In this document: positions 16,435 to 25,888 of the stretch, in pieces | Layout: every line of letters starts with the position of its first letter | Position numbering within the stretch: the stretch's first letter is position 1 | Origin: a virus | IMG/VR virus record: IMGVR_UViG_3300037246_000495 | Location: 1-55,128 of that record | Length of the DNA stretch: 55,128 nucleotides | Strand: one strand, 5' to 3' | Program-made: the position numbers and the translations under genes | The notes under the pieces: generated by a model | What the model saw: only the letters and a program-made list of their open reading frames with translations | What the model was told of the DNA's origin: nothing | Databases searched by the model: none

Positions 16435-16938
16435 TTAACAATTTAAATTGTAAATTACTGTTGTACTTATTTTAAATAAATGATAAGGATGCATATTATC
16501 TTCAGATGCTTTATCGTAATCCCATGTACTATAAGACTCGAATCCAGTTGTTAGGCTATTCCCATCACTTAGAGCAAAAGAACTAGCATTAATTAACTTT
16601 ATTACATCTTTATAGGCTGTTTCAGTTGCATCTAACCTATCTAATAATGGGTAAAGCTTTGCCAAAGAAACTGCAAAATAAATACTCACCTTTGCATTAA
16701 TATCAGAAGCACCAATCACATCACGAGCCGGTTCAACATCAAAAAAGACCGTAGAGTCGTTAAAGTCCTGAAGTAAAACTTCTTTGTAATCATTGCCTGA
16801 TATTTTAATCTCTGGGATCAACTTATCATCTCGCTCATTACGAAAGCAACGACCATAAAACGAATTAGTTTTACCATTCCATAGATTACTAACAAATAAT
16901 AATCTTAAACGCTCTATTGGCACATCTATTCCTATCAT
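16435..16938 (-). CDS. Head-tail connector/tail completion candidate
   Basis: 167 aa, soluble alpha/beta. It overlaps the 348-aa gene upstream by 4 nt and lies 4 nt before the tail-tube gene. Size and place match tail completion or neck proteins. No motif confirms it. Confidence 0.62.
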   Translation of the reverse strand: MIGIDVPIERLRLLFVSNLWNGKTNSFYGRCFRNERDDKLIPEIKISGNDYKEVLLQDFNDSTVFFDVEPARDVIGASDINAKVSIYFAVSLAKLYPLLDRLDATETAYKDVIKLINASSFALSDGNSLTTGFESYSTWDYDKASEDNMHPYHLFKISTTVIYNLNC

Positions 16939-17981
16939 CTTAACGTCCCCCTTGATATTAGTGGTTCTCTAAAAAGCATCTTCCTTAAATCACTGATTGA
17001 AGACTTTAACTTTCCTTCTATCCCAGCTATACCAATATTTCTATCACCATAAAGATCTAAATACAAGTCTTTGAATTGATCCGTTATTCTCTCTGTTCTG
17101 TTAGATCTGGTCGCAGACTTAAATAAACGTAGACACTTATCCGCCATTTGTAACTGAATAGAATTCCAGAATAGATTCTTATTTCTAATTATCAGCTCTG
17201 TATAGTCATTATAGATATCAACACCGATATTTAAACCAAATACAAAAGATGATTCTATTACACTTGTAACGTCTAAAACCTCTGTATTGTGATTAATGGT
17301 AACAGGATTAATATAATAACTTCTTGTCCTGATTTGAATATTAGAATTATCGAAATCCTTCTTGAATGCCCTAGCTCCATCTAGATCATCCTCGAAATAT
17401 CCGATATAGAAATTACCACCTTTATGAGTAATATCATCAGATACGAACCATCCTAAATCCACAATCGTACTTTCACCAGCTACAACGGTAACCGATTTTG
17501 TTTGAATTGGAGCTTTAAGATTGGAATTAAACAGATGAATATTGAATGTTTTATCAGTATCAAAAGATAATTCTATCCAAGGAATTCTTAATATACATCC
17601 AATATTAACAGTTGGGATGACTTCAAATCCAACAAATCTATTACTTGGTGTGATAGTGTTAGAGAACGCTTTCTCAAACGGATAAAGATTAGCTGATTGC
17701 TTAAAATCACTTTGACCACTAACAACTTTACTACACGTTTCAATTATTACAGCCTCTTGCAATTGCTTTATGAAAAGATTGAAATCGGCATCATCAGCCG
17801 TAATATCTTGCTGTGTGTCTTTAATGTTTTTAATGGTGACAAGTGGCGAACCGTCCTGGAAAAACAATCCAGAATCAGACACTTGATTAGGAGTATCAAC
17901 TATATCATAGCCCGTTATGGGGGATTGACGAAAGCCAACCCCTCCAAATAAAGCTAATTGTATTTTATCCGATCTAAACAT
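16935..17981 (-). CDS. Structural protein of the head-tail region
   Basis: 348 aa. The N-terminal half is beta-rich and the last 110 residues are helical and basic (CLRLFKSATRSNRTERI, KSSISDLRKML). Adjacent to capsid and connector genes with 4-nt and 1-nt junctions. Possibly a neck or minor capsid protein. Family unknown. Confidence 0.65.
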   Translation of the reverse strand: MFRSDKIQLALFGGVGFRQSPITGYDIVDTPNQVSDSGLFFQDGSPLVTIKNIKDTQQDITADDADFNLFIKQLQEAVIIETCSKVVSGQSDFKQSANLYPFEKAFSNTITPSNRFVGFEVIPTVNIGCILRIPWIELSFDTDKTFNIHLFNSNLKAPIQTKSVTVVAGESTIVDLGWFVSDDITHKGGNFYIGYFEDDLDGARAFKKDFDNSNIQIRTRSYYINPVTINHNTEVLDVTSVIESSFVFGLNIGVDIYNDYTELIIRNKNLFWNSIQLQMADKCLRLFKSATRSNRTERITDQFKDLYLDLYGDRNIGIAGIEGKLKSSISDLRKMLFREPLISRGTLR

Positions 17982-17982
17982 A

Positions 17983-18345
17983 TTAGTCTAGCTTTGGTAG
18001 ATATGAGAATGAACATGTAGTTGTGTGTGTTCCTGACCCAACAACTTTGAATCGATACGCTGCAAACGGACTTACAGTAACCGCAGCTTGCATAACTAAT
18101 CCATCTATTACTGTTTCAGTATCTGATGCATAAAAATCAAACTTCCCAGCTACAGTGGTAATCTTTTTGAAATTAACACCATCCAAGCTACCCTCTAAAG
18201 TAACAGTCCCAGCACTGGTGCCTGTAAGATTAACAAACGATGCTTGCATTGTCAATGTGCCTTTAGCACTCGTGCTATCTATTAAATCAGAATAGATAGT
18301 TGCTGTGTCCGTTAATAGGACATCTAGTAAATTATATACTGCCAT
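17983..18345 (-). CDS. Capsid-adjacent beta protein (decoration or fibre-like)
   Basis: 120 aa, nearly all beta, with a Gly/Thr-rich repeat (LTGTSAGTVTLEGSLDGVNF). Downstream of the capsid gene by 11 nt. The SLDGVNFKKI pattern resembles phage decoration or carbohydrate-binding-like domains, so a head decoration role is possible but unproven. Confidence 0.6.
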   Translation of the reverse strand: MAVYNLLDVLLTDTATIYSDLIDSTSAKGTLTMQASFVNLTGTSAGTVTLEGSLDGVNFKKITTVAGKFDFYASDTETVIDGLVMQAAVTVSPFAAYRFKVVGSGTHTTTCSFSYLPKLD

Positions 18346-18356
18346 GATATTAATTT

Positions 18357-19430
18357 TTAAGCAGGCACTAGCCCGAATGAGTAAATAGTTGAATCTGTTT
18401 TACCAGCGAAATCACCAGTTGCTCTGAAAGCAGATAGTGGAGCTGAGAAATAAGCCATATCCCAAGAGATTTCGATTTGATAAAGAACATCTTGCTCATT
18501 ACCGTTTTCGCCTGACGTATCAGTACGTTTCGCATACATTGACATCGCAGCATCAATAGTATATTTCACATTACCTTTGTCATCAACAACAGGAATTTGA
18601 ATACTACCAAAATCACCTACTTCAGAAGAAATAGCCTTTGCCATATCAATACCTTTACGGTTTTGCTTTGGAATCCACTGGAATACACCAGCTAAATCCA
18701 TAGGGAATGCAAGAGCTGAACCATTAAATCCACTCAAAAGAGACTTAGAAGTCTTGATGATTTCACCACCACCAAATTGATAACCTAAGTTTACTGAATT
18801 ACCAACACCCTGATTCAATGAACGAACCATATCAATGTGAGCTAACGAGTCAGCTACAATCATTAATTCAGTATTATACTCATTGTTACCCATGTTAGCC
18901 TCAACTTGCTCTTTCCAATAATCCTGTTGGTTAGCATCAAGTTGCATGTTGTAATTTACATTATCCCATGTTCCGCGAACACCACCTACATTAATCTGAG
19001 TCTTATCAGCTAACAATTGAGCGATAAACCAATTATCTGCTTTCTTAAGGTTATTCATTACGCAAGACTTAACGCCCTTTGCAAATGCTTCTTCCCAGGT
19101 GAATGTATTGTTATCTAACTGCTTCATTGAAATACTAAAAGTATCAACGAAAGATTCCCACAATAATTCAGTTCTTAATGAATCATTTCTGCCTCCTGTA
19201 TGAAGTGCTTCTCTATCAGTCTTGGACCCATCGGCCTTTCTGATTTGGAAATCATAGAATGTAGCTCTATCTTCTCTTAATCTAAGAGCTGCTAAACTTG
19301 GGTTTGTTTTCTCCCCAATAAAAGCCGTTGCCAATGCCGCTGTATCGGGCATTCTAAACTCGGCGTTTGCATATGCTTCAGTAACTCTTGCGATGCCACT
19401 AAGAACATTTGTTGGTGTTAAATTTGCCAT
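18357..19430 (-). CDS. Major capsid protein
   Basis: 357 aa, close to the usual size of an HK97-fold capsid protein. The C-terminal part (about 215-357) has the mix of Gly turns and beta segments typical of that fold. It follows a gene with scaffold features and portal, and precedes connectors, the standard order. The assignment rests on size and position; I cannot run a profile search. Confidence 0.82.
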   Translation of the reverse strand: MANLTPTNVLSGIARVTEAYANAEFRMPDTAALATAFIGEKTNPSLAALRLREDRATFYDFQIRKADGSKTDREALHTGGRNDSLRTELLWESFVDTFSISMKQLDNNTFTWEEAFAKGVKSCVMNNLKKADNWFIAQLLADKTQINVGGVRGTWDNVNYNMQLDANQQDYWKEQVEANMGNNEYNTELMIVADSLAHIDMVRSLNQGVGNSVNLGYQFGGGEIIKTSKSLLSGFNGSALAFPMDLAGVFQWIPKQNRKGIDMAKAISSEVGDFGSIQIPVVDDKGNVKYTIDAAMSMYAKRTDTSGENGNEQDVLYQIEISWDMAYFSAPLSAFRATGDFAGKTDSTIYSFGLVPA

Positions 19431-19504
19431 TTTTGTTTATTTTAAATGAATTGTACTTATTTATATTGGACACCGCCAATTATTACTAATAGCACCGCTA
19501 TTTA

Positions 19505-20350
19505 TTATTCTGATTTTGATGTTGTTAATTCCATGAACTCTTTAATTCCTTCTGGAGAACTTGGATTAACTCCTTTTTCATTAAGAAATTTGTGAGCTTC
19601 TTCAGGAGTTTTGCCGCCTTTTTTGGTACCAGATCCGCGATCTCCACCACCCATTCCTGAGCCTTTAACCCACTCTTTTTGTTCAATGAATGACTTAATG
19701 ACATTATCAACAGATTCTGGCTTACCTAATGAATCAACCATTAATTTTCCATCCTCTTTTCTCGTCATTGTTTGGGTTCCGTCCGACTCACCAAATTCAA
19801 ACGAATTAACAGTGATCATTAATGCATCACTTCTGCTTATCTTCATTTTCTCAGGAAGAGATTTTAATATTTTATTATTTCTCTCCTTAGTTTTAATTTC
19901 TCCCTGTAATCCCACATACGCCTTATCTTTATCCTCGACAGTTTTTAATGTATTTGAATGAGTTTCGAAAAGAGTCTTATATTTATCCTCTTCTGTCTTA
20001 AGCTTTCCTTCAAGCTCAATTTCTCTTTCACCTGGCTTTGGATTCTTATATTTCTCTTCAAGTGTAGATGTTATACTAGTAGTTAATTTTTCAACTATTT
20101 TGCTAGGATCTTTTTCACCAGCTGCTAAGTCTAACCCAGCTGCTTTGGATAGTTTTTTATAGCCTATCTCAATTCCAGCATCGGTTAGTGTTGTTTTTAA
20201 CTCGGCTTCATCAGCCTGCGTAATTACCCTACCAGATAATTTTAAATCAAGCGTTACTTCATTTTCTTTGGACAAAGCACCGCTTATTTCTTCCTCTGAC
20301 ACACCGGACAAAGTTGAAATCCATTTAATATTTGCTTGACTTAAACTCAT
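19505..20350 (-). CDS. Capsid scaffolding protein
   Basis: 281 aa. The centre (about 70-175) is highly charged coiled coil (KTEEDKYKTLFETHSNTLK, VEDKDKAYVGLQG) and a flexible Gly-rich patch (GSGMGGGDRGSGTKKGGK) lies at about 230-250. This is the profile of minor capsid/scaffold proteins that assemble the procapsid. It directly precedes the capsid gene in transcription order. Confidence 0.8.
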   Translation of the reverse strand: MSLSQANIKWISTLSGVSEEEISGALSKENEVTLDLKLSGRVITQADEAELKTTLTDAGIEIGYKKLSKAAGLDLAAGEKDPSKIVEKLTTSITSTLEEKYKNPKPGEREIELEGKLKTEEDKYKTLFETHSNTLKTVEDKDKAYVGLQGEIKTKERNNKILKSLPEKMKISRSDALMITVNSFEFGESDGTQTMTRKEDGKLMVDSLGKPESVDNVIKSFIEQKEWVKGSGMGGGDRGSGTKKGGKTPEEAHKFLNEKGVNPSSPEGIKEFMELTTSKSE

Positions 20351-20353
20351 AAT

Positions 20354-20794
20354 TTAATTTTTCTTTTCGTTAATTCTTTCAATTAATTTATCGTCACTGA
20401 TGTCAGATCTAAAACTAACATCTAATTTTTTAGCTTGTGATTCTAGCTTTAATCTTGATTCAGACTTAATCACTTCAGGCTTAGCTTTCAATTCAGCTTT
20501 TAAACGCTCAATCTCATTTTTCATTGATAGAAACTTGTCTTCTTTGCTTTTAATAGCCTCAGATTCAGCTTTTCTATCATCTTCAGCCTTCTGATTAGCT
20601 TCGTCTTGTTCTTTAGAACTCACGTAATAAACGCCGCTTCTTTTCCATCCCTTATTAAGAACATCAGCGTGTCGCTGCTCTAATCTACAATCAGCCTTGA
20701 TTAAATCCCCTATTACGGGCTTACCATCTTCAATCACAACTCTACCAGTGCCATGATCTTTTTTCAGGTAATGTTTGTTAAATGATTTTTCCAT
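20354..20794 (-). CDS. Unknown protein between portal and scaffold
   Basis: 146 aa. The first 60 residues are a small basic domain (KHYLKKDHGTGRVVIEDGK). The rest is Lys/Glu coiled coil ending in a short helical tail (SFRSDISDDKLIERINEKK). Its last helix resembles the LEM/SAP-like tails seen in head proteins, but the family is not recognised. The start overlaps the portal stop by 1 nt. Confidence 0.68.
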   Translation of the reverse strand: MEKSFNKHYLKKDHGTGRVVIEDGKPVIGDLIKADCRLEQRHADVLNKGWKRSGVYYVSSKEQDEANQKAEDDRKAESEAIKSKEDKFLSMKNEIERLKAELKAKPEVIKSESRLKLESQAKKLDVSFRSDISDDKLIERINEKKN

Positions 20795-22431
20795 TATTCT
20801 ACTATATTTATATTAGTACTCTTTGAATTTGCAAATTCTTCTAATTGCTTATCTAATGTTTTTAATTCACCATCAATAACCTCTTTAATAGTTTTGGTTT
20901 GCATCCAATCAGAGAAGTAAAGTTTCTTTTTATAATCAACTTCGGCAACACCAAGGCTTTTAACTGTTACGATATCCCAATGAACAAACGGCTCTAACTT
21001 AACCTTTTTCATCTCATAAGCGAATGCCATTCCATTTTCTCTGAATTCACTCTCTAGGAATTGAGCCAGTAATAAATCAAGTGTTGTAATTGGTGCATTC
21101 TTTTCTTTTGACTTTAAATACTTATCCCAAATCTGATCAGGTGTTTCAATTAAGTATCGTCTACCATATTGAATAAATGCTCTTTCGAATGTTTCAGGAT
21201 AATAAAACTCACCGAGTAAATCAACAAGATTAGTATGTATTAACTCAATTGATGAACTGTAGCGATCTAATCTATTATTTACGGGCTGAACATCTATAAA
21301 TCGCCCTGTTGCTGTTTCGTTATCACCTGCCTCTTGAGTGGTCCCCCAATGTGAATAATAAATCAACTCAGCTGATCTATCTACGGAATCAGTCATCAGC
21401 TTCCATGCTTCTGTTGGCATTGTTATAAATCCCGAGATATCTGGAGCAATCTTTTGCTCATCTCCTCTTGGTATTTTAAGCTTAATACTATCAGTTACAT
21501 CTTTTCGTGTGTTTTGTCCTGTCCCATTACAAGATGGGCAATCAATATCACCTCTATTCCTATCTTGACCTTGTATTGATCCAGATCCGCTACACTTATT
21601 ACAATCGTCGATATAAATCCACTGTTGAGGATAGTTATGAAAGAACTCAGCAATAGATAACACTGAGTTAGAAACTAGATGTTTATTTAATAGCTCTACC
21701 TGAGCATCAATAGGCGACTTCTTCCATCCTGTTACTGGATCAATAAGATTAGAGCATAATACAGCTGGGACCTTCTCGAAGCTATTAGGAATAACCTGAA
21801 GCTCTTTTATATCTTCACCGCTAACCTCGTATAAGTAATAGGCATCACTATTGACATACCAAAACGTTATCGTTTCAGCAGCTTCCTTATCCTCTCCCTT
21901 GGTTATCACATGAGGCTCGAATATTACCCAATCAACATGAATACCATTCTGCTCGTATGCTCTTATCGAATGGATGCTTTTATAAGTCGGTAATGCTTTA
22001 TTATTCTCTGATCCTTCCTCTGGTATTTCTATAAAAGTCAACCCATTAGGATCAACTAGGAAGTTATGGAACCACACTTGTTCTATATACTGAGACATAG
22101 ATAAGCCGCCCTTAACGTTAGTAAGCTGCTTTATAAACTCTTCTTTAGCCGTATCAGATGTGAACTCGTAAGTCTTAGAACCGCCTCTTGCACTAAAAGC
22201 ATTGTCAACGTTCCTCAATAAATCCTCAACAACTGCCTTATTTGAAATAGCATGTTTTTGACGTGCTTCAAATTGGCTCTCATTCTCATAATTATTAATC
22301 TTGGCTAGATATTTTTGCATACCTACACCATCAACATGAAGTCTTAGTTTATCGTTCATGCATCTAGCCGCATCAATGCGTGGATCAAGCTCCCCTAATA
22401 CAATGTCCTTAATTTCAATTAGTGTTGGCAT
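20794..22431 (-). CDS. Portal protein
   Basis: 545 aa, usual size. The N-terminal half includes a small zinc-binding insert with two CxxC pairs at about 277-303 (CNKCSGSG, CPSCNGTG, DnaJ-like). The C-terminal half is helical (EYLKSK, KTLDKQLEEFANSK). It lies between the terminase block and the capsid genes, as expected for the dodecameric DNA gate. The zinc-finger-like insert is unusual for a portal. Identification is by place and size. Confidence 0.78.
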   Translation of the reverse strand: MPTLIEIKDIVLGELDPRIDAARCMNDKLRLHVDGVGMQKYLAKINNYENESQFEARQKHAISNKAVVEDLLRNVDNAFSARGGSKTYEFTSDTAKEEFIKQLTNVKGGLSMSQYIEQVWFHNFLVDPNGLTFIEIPEEGSENNKALPTYKSIHSIRAYEQNGIHVDWVIFEPHVITKGEDKEAAETITFWYVNSDAYYLYEVSGEDIKELQVIPNSFEKVPAVLCSNLIDPVTGWKKSPIDAQVELLNKHLVSNSVLSIAEFFHNYPQQWIYIDDCNKCSGSGSIQGQDRNRGDIDCPSCNGTGQNTRKDVTDSIKLKIPRGDEQKIAPDISGFITMPTEAWKLMTDSVDRSAELIYYSHWGTTQEAGDNETATGRFIDVQPVNNRLDRYSSSIELIHTNLVDLLGEFYYPETFERAFIQYGRRYLIETPDQIWDKYLKSKEKNAPITTLDLLLAQFLESEFRENGMAFAYEMKKVKLEPFVHWDIVTVKSLGVAEVDYKKKLYFSDWMQTKTIKEVIDGELKTLDKQLEEFANSKSTNINIVE

Positions 22432-22453
22432 ATTGTTTTAAATAATTATTTCA

Positions 22454-22512
22454 TAAAGGTAACGAAATTAATTTAATTAAAATACAAATTAATTTATGTG
22501 TTGTACGGCATG
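22454..22512 (-). promoter_or_regulatory. Palindrome + N36 + -7-like box before the portal operon
   Basis: CATGCCGTACAACAC (complement of 22498-22512) is followed after 36 nt by TACCTTTA (22454-22461), then ATG 22431. The spacing is a little longer than at the other sites. Confidence 0.6.
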
Positions 22513-22532
22513 TTTTGCGGAGAATAGGAAAT

Positions 22533-22560
22533 AAAAAAACCTGAGCGATTAAACTCAGGT
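22533..22560 (-). terminator. Terminator upstream of the portal promoter
   Basis: ACCTGAG (22539-22545) pairs with CTCAGGT (22554-22560), and seven A before it give a T-run on the minus strand. It ends the small-gene unit upstream of the portal. The 22441-22630 gap holds only this and the promoter. Confidence 0.85.
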
Positions 22561-22633
22561 GTTATTTATTTACAAGTAAAGCACATGTTCATTTACGTAC
22601 ATTCACTTTAGCTGGGTATTACCAACAATGGTA

Positions 22634-22780
22634 TTACTTAAGCTTGGCAATAAGTTTTTCATTATCATTAGCTAATCTTCTTACAATGTAATACATCATC
22701 TCTGTGTCATCCATCGAAAGAGCTCTATCTATTAAATCTCTATTCTTTTCAATTTGTTTTTTAATTTTCTCTTTATCCAT
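22634..22780 (-). CDS. 48-aa helical protein
   Basis: From ATG 22780, MDKEKIKKQIEKNRD; the longer open frame upstream lacks a sensible start. All helix, charged. In the small-gene unit between terminase and portal. No function visible. Confidence 0.6.
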   Translation of the reverse strand: MDKEKIKKQIEKNRDLIDRALSMDDTEMMYYIVRRLANDNEKLIAKLK

Positions 22781-22824
22781 AATTTTAAAAGTTGGTAATA
22801 TTAAATAAAAACAATAAAAAATTA

Positions 22825-23007
22825 CTAGCATTCATGCTCTTTATCGGCATATAGATTACAGCCGCACTCGCAACAAAATCCAGTAATCCCTTTCTCTTTC
22901 ATTTCAGAAAATTGAGTTTCGATATTATTAATACTCTTATCTGCCATCGCACATAATCTATCTATGTATTCCTTACTTCTTTCGCCTTTTAATTTCTCAG
23001 TTGCCAT
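22825..23007 (-). CDS. 60-aa zinc-ribbon-like protein
   Basis: The first 35 residues are helical (ERSKEYIDRL). The tail has CCECGC and a final HEC, enough for one zinc site. Under its own palindrome promoter at 23062-23117. Function unknown. Confidence 0.65.
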   Translation of the reverse strand: MATEKLKGERSKEYIDRLCAMADKSINNIETQFSEMKEKGITGFCCECGCNLYADKEHEC

Positions 23008-23061
23008 TATCGTAATTTTTAAAAGTTCTTATTATTGGTCATTATTAATACTATTGAGCTG

Positions 23062-23117
23062 TAAATCTAACACCTTAATATTTACCATCAAATAAATAGG
23101 ATATGTTGTGTAACACT
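23062..23117 (-). promoter_or_regulatory. Palindrome + N33 + -7 box
   Basis: Palindrome AGTGTTACACAACAT (complement of 23103-23117), exactly 33 nt, then TAGATTTA (23062-23069), with TTTG 19 nt before it. Confidence 0.82.
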
Positions 23118-23126
23118 TTAAGCAAG

Positions 23127-23155
23127 AAAACCTCCCAATTATGAGAGGCTTTTTA
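23127..23155. terminator. Terminator after the 82-aa gene
   Basis: CCTCCC (23131-23136) pairs with GAGAGG (23143-23148) with one mismatch; A-run on one side and T-run on the other, directly after the stop at 23156. Confidence 0.75.
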
Positions 23156-23404
23156 TTACGATGCCTTTTTCGTATGGGTTACTGTTATGTGCCATACGAA
23201 TACCCAATAATTAGTTTCTTCTTTATATGCATGTCCCCTTTTCGCGTTCCATCCCCATACGTAGTTCTTCTGAGGGAATAAATAACAATACTTCTTCATC
23301 CTTTTAACTCTTATATCAAGATGTTTAAATCTAAATATATTGAACGGTTGTATAAACGAGATACACCCAAATAACTCTTTGGTTGTCTTGTTGTAGATTT
23401 TCAT
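23156..23404 (-). CDS. Small basic protein
   Basis: 82 aa, rich in Phe/Trp/Tyr/Lys (FRFKHLDIRVKRMKKY). No motif. 37 nt after the end of the gene upstream. Confidence 0.6.
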   Translation of the reverse strand: MKIYNKTTKELFGCISFIQPFNIFRFKHLDIRVKRMKKYCYLFPQKNYVWGWNAKRGHAYKEETNYWVFVWHITVTHTKKAS

Positions 23405-23441
23405 TTTTCAGTTTATTAGCTTTATTATTATTAGGTGTTCT

Positions 23442-24125
23442 TTATGGTTGTCTATCTTCGCAATCAAACGCTCTGCCCATGCAGAATCCGCCTTTATAGT
23501 ATATGCATTGTGCATTTTTACAGTAACAGGTATCTACTTCTTTACTCTCATTAATGTAAGGTGATGGTTTTAGTTTAATAATACTCGTAACGTCAACGTC
23601 TTTGTTTTTAAGTTTGCTTAATTCAGCCTCTCGACATGATATTAATCCTTCAGCGGTAGCGCAAGCTCCTGTCATTTCTGGCCTATCCTCTAATGTTGTA
23701 ATTACAGATTCAAATAGTCCAATCTCTGATGAAAGATCATTTAATTTATCAGCTACTTTTTTACCATCTAATCTTCTACCTGTTGCCGATTCGCTTTCGG
23801 TATCATCTATTTTACCGTAGACAGATTCAAATATATTTAACCACGCCTTAACACCCTCATCTTCTGTTTTTATAAAGTGATTAAAATGTCCCTCATCACT
23901 AACACTTGTCATATTAACAATGCATTTAGTATCGATTAATCCCCAATCAAATGATTCGTGTGACGATTTAATAATGCCAGTAAAGATAAATGTATTTTCA
24001 TCTATAATGTGCCTCACCCAATCTCTCAATAAGTCTTTATTGGCGTTAATTAATCTATCTTCAATATAGTTTGATTTATCGCCTGCATTGATTCTTTCAG
24101 TTGTGAATCTGTGTATTGTACCCAT
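23442..24125 (-). CDS. Unknown protein with C-terminal Cys cluster
   Basis: 227 aa. The first 110 residues form an alpha/beta domain of unknown type. Residues 120-180 are helical. The last 30 residues have CYCKNAQC, CMG and a terminal CED, a likely zinc site. One nt after the gene upstream, so cotranscribed. Confidence 0.65.
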   Translation of the reverse strand: MGTIHRFTTERINAGDKSNYIEDRLINANKDLLRDWVRHIIDENTFIFTGIIKSSHESFDWGLIDTKCIVNMTSVSDEGHFNHFIKTEDEGVKAWLNIFESVYGKIDDTESESATGRRLDGKKVADKLNDLSSEIGLFESVITTLEDRPEMTGACATAEGLISCREAELSKLKNKDVDVTSIIKLKPSPYINESKEVDTCYCKNAQCIYYKGGFCMGRAFDCEDRQP

Positions 24126-24126
24126 A

Positions 24127-24381
24127 TCATTTAGTATTAATTAATCCTGTTCGCTTCTCAACATGAATTCTCATTAAGTAGCTATGTTCATTCAGACTTA
24201 GTGCTCTTTCTTTACTTGAATTAACTATCATGTCGATGTTTCTATTCACCTCAACATCATCACCCTTTAATTCTTTAATCCAATCTATATCGCTTATATC
24301 TGTAAAGTCTTTACCAATGTTAGAGTAAGACTTATCTATTACTTTATTACAACCTTTATTTTCGTTAGCTTTATTACTCAT
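24127..24381 (-). CDS. Small unknown protein
   Basis: 84 aa, soluble, charged; no motif. First gene under the promoter at 24407-24462, which lies just after terL. Confidence 0.62.
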   Translation of the reverse strand: MSNKANENKGCNKVIDKSYSNIGKDFTDISDIDWIKELKGDDVEVNRNIDMIVNSSKERALSLNEHSYLMRIHVEKRTGLINTK

Positions 24382-24406
24382 ATTATTTAGCTTAGATTAA
24401 TAATAT

Positions 24407-24462
24407 GCAATTTAATCATTACTTAATTGAATAATGAAAGTTTAAGTATGTTATGGAACATG
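24407..24462 (-). promoter_or_regulatory. Palindrome + N33 + -7-like box after terL
   Basis: CATGTTCCATAACAT (complement of 24448-24462), exactly 33 nt, then TAAATTGC (24407-24414), a weaker match to TAnnTTTG. ATG at 24381. Confidence 0.7.
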
Positions 24463-24469
24463 TTGATGT

Positions 24470-25888
24470 TTACCAGAATGCGGATCTTTCCACAACTAGC
24501 TCGAAAATCATTCTCATTAATAGCATATCAAGATAATCGGGTGAGTGACCGAGTAGTTCTTTCATCTTGTCTTTCTTAATCAATCGCTTCTTATCTACAT
24601 CTACATTATCTCTCTTCAAGCATGTTGATAGCTCTTGTTTTATAGCCTCTTCTTGCTGTGGACTGCAATTGATCTTTATTGATCGCTTGTTTATTAATTC
24701 AGCGAGTTTAAAGCCGCACTCATCTTTTAATATTCCATATTCTTTCTTGTTAATAGCGCCCGATCCACCGTGAAATGTTTTAATATTCTTAATGTATGAT
24801 TCAAGATAAGACCCTAGCCCATCACTATCCGCTACTATTTGAGTATTACCAACCCTATTTATTGTTTTCAATTCCTTAAGCGCAAGCTCAATGTCTCTAC
24901 CTGTGCATTTTTGCATATCAATAGCGACATTACAAACAAGACCACTCCAGTATCCAGCAATAAATTTATCACGGCCTTGCATTGCCAGGTCAGCACTAAT
25001 CCTTCCATTACCTCCTTGAATATGGCTATTTGTAAATAGATCACATATAGCATCATAATCACATAGTTTTCTAGGGTCGTCATCGTAATCAAAGTTTCCA
25101 TGCACCTGTCTTTCAATTGTTGCCGTATCGCCTGTTGCGATTAAGTCATCTATCCATTCTTTAACCGATGGGTGAGGATTATCAGATGGTAAAGCTTGTA
25201 TAAACTTCTTGATTATTGATTCTGTTTTATCCCTGAACGGTATCCAATATCTTGAATACACATGGTTTTTATCTGGATTAAAGCACTCGAATAGCTTTCT
25301 CTTGATATTATATGTGTCGTTTTCTCTCCACCCTGTACGCTCAAATAGCTTATTAACAACAGTTATATTAGTTTCATTAGACTCATCTATTGCGCATTTA
25401 GTTAACTCAAACCCCCCAAATCGAGTATTGAGAGGATCAGACGGCTTATACATCGAATCGATTAAAAATATATCAGATCCATTATTGAAAATAAGTTTAT
25501 TTAGTTCTTGATTGTAATTATAATGAGTGTCGTTATTGAGAATACCCTTCACTGCCTCGAATCCATAGAACCCTAACTGTTTAAATAGAGTTATAAGAAC
25601 AGTTCTTTTAAGAGTTGTTAGCTCCTTTCTTGCTAATCCCCATGCAATGCCAGGATAAGCCGTGCAGTCGAATATCATTGCGGTACATTCGATTATCGAC
25701 TTCCCAGAACGTGCCGAACCACCATAACCCACATGCGTAGTAACATTATCAGACAGTAATTCAATCGCTCTGACCTGCTTTTTTGTCATATAAAAATAAT
25801 CCCCATTAGCATATTTACCAATAGGGATTGACGAATACTCTTTACGCTTATAAAGCTCTATATAGATGTCAAATTCGTGCTTATTCAA
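24470..25888 (-). CDS. terL: Terminase large subunit
   Basis: 472 aa, typical length. The ATPase half has GYGGSARSGKS at about 53-63 (Walker A) and CAIDES at about 165-170 (Walker B DE). The nuclease half has ISADLAMQGRD at about 300 (first metal Asp), VADSDGLG at about 353 and HSPDYLDMLLM near 455, the three acidic positions of an RNase-H-like nuclease. It packages DNA through the portal and cuts it. The TTG start overlaps the terS stop (TTGA); no better ATG is nearby. Confidence 0.93.
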   Translation of the reverse strand: MNKHEFDIYIELYKRKEYSSIPIGKYANGDYFYMTKKQVRAIELLSDNVTTHVGYGGSARSGKSIIECTAMIFDCTAYPGIAWGLARKELTTLKRTVLITLFKQLGFYGFEAVKGILNNDTHYNYNQELNKLIFNNGSDIFLIDSMYKPSDPLNTRFGGFELTKCAIDESNETNITVVNKLFERTGWRENDTYNIKRKLFECFNPDKNHVYSRYWIPFRDKTESIIKKFIQALPSDNPHPSVKEWIDDLIATGDTATIERQVHGNFDYDDDPRKLCDYDAICDLFTNSHIQGGNGRISADLAMQGRDKFIAGYWSGLVCNVAIDMQKCTGRDIELALKELKTINRVGNTQIVADSDGLGSYLESYIKNIKTFHGGSGAINKKEYGILKDECGFKLAELINKRSIKINCSPQQEEAIKQELSTCLKRDNVDVDKKRLIKKDKMKELLGHSPDYLDMLLMRMIFELVVERSAFW

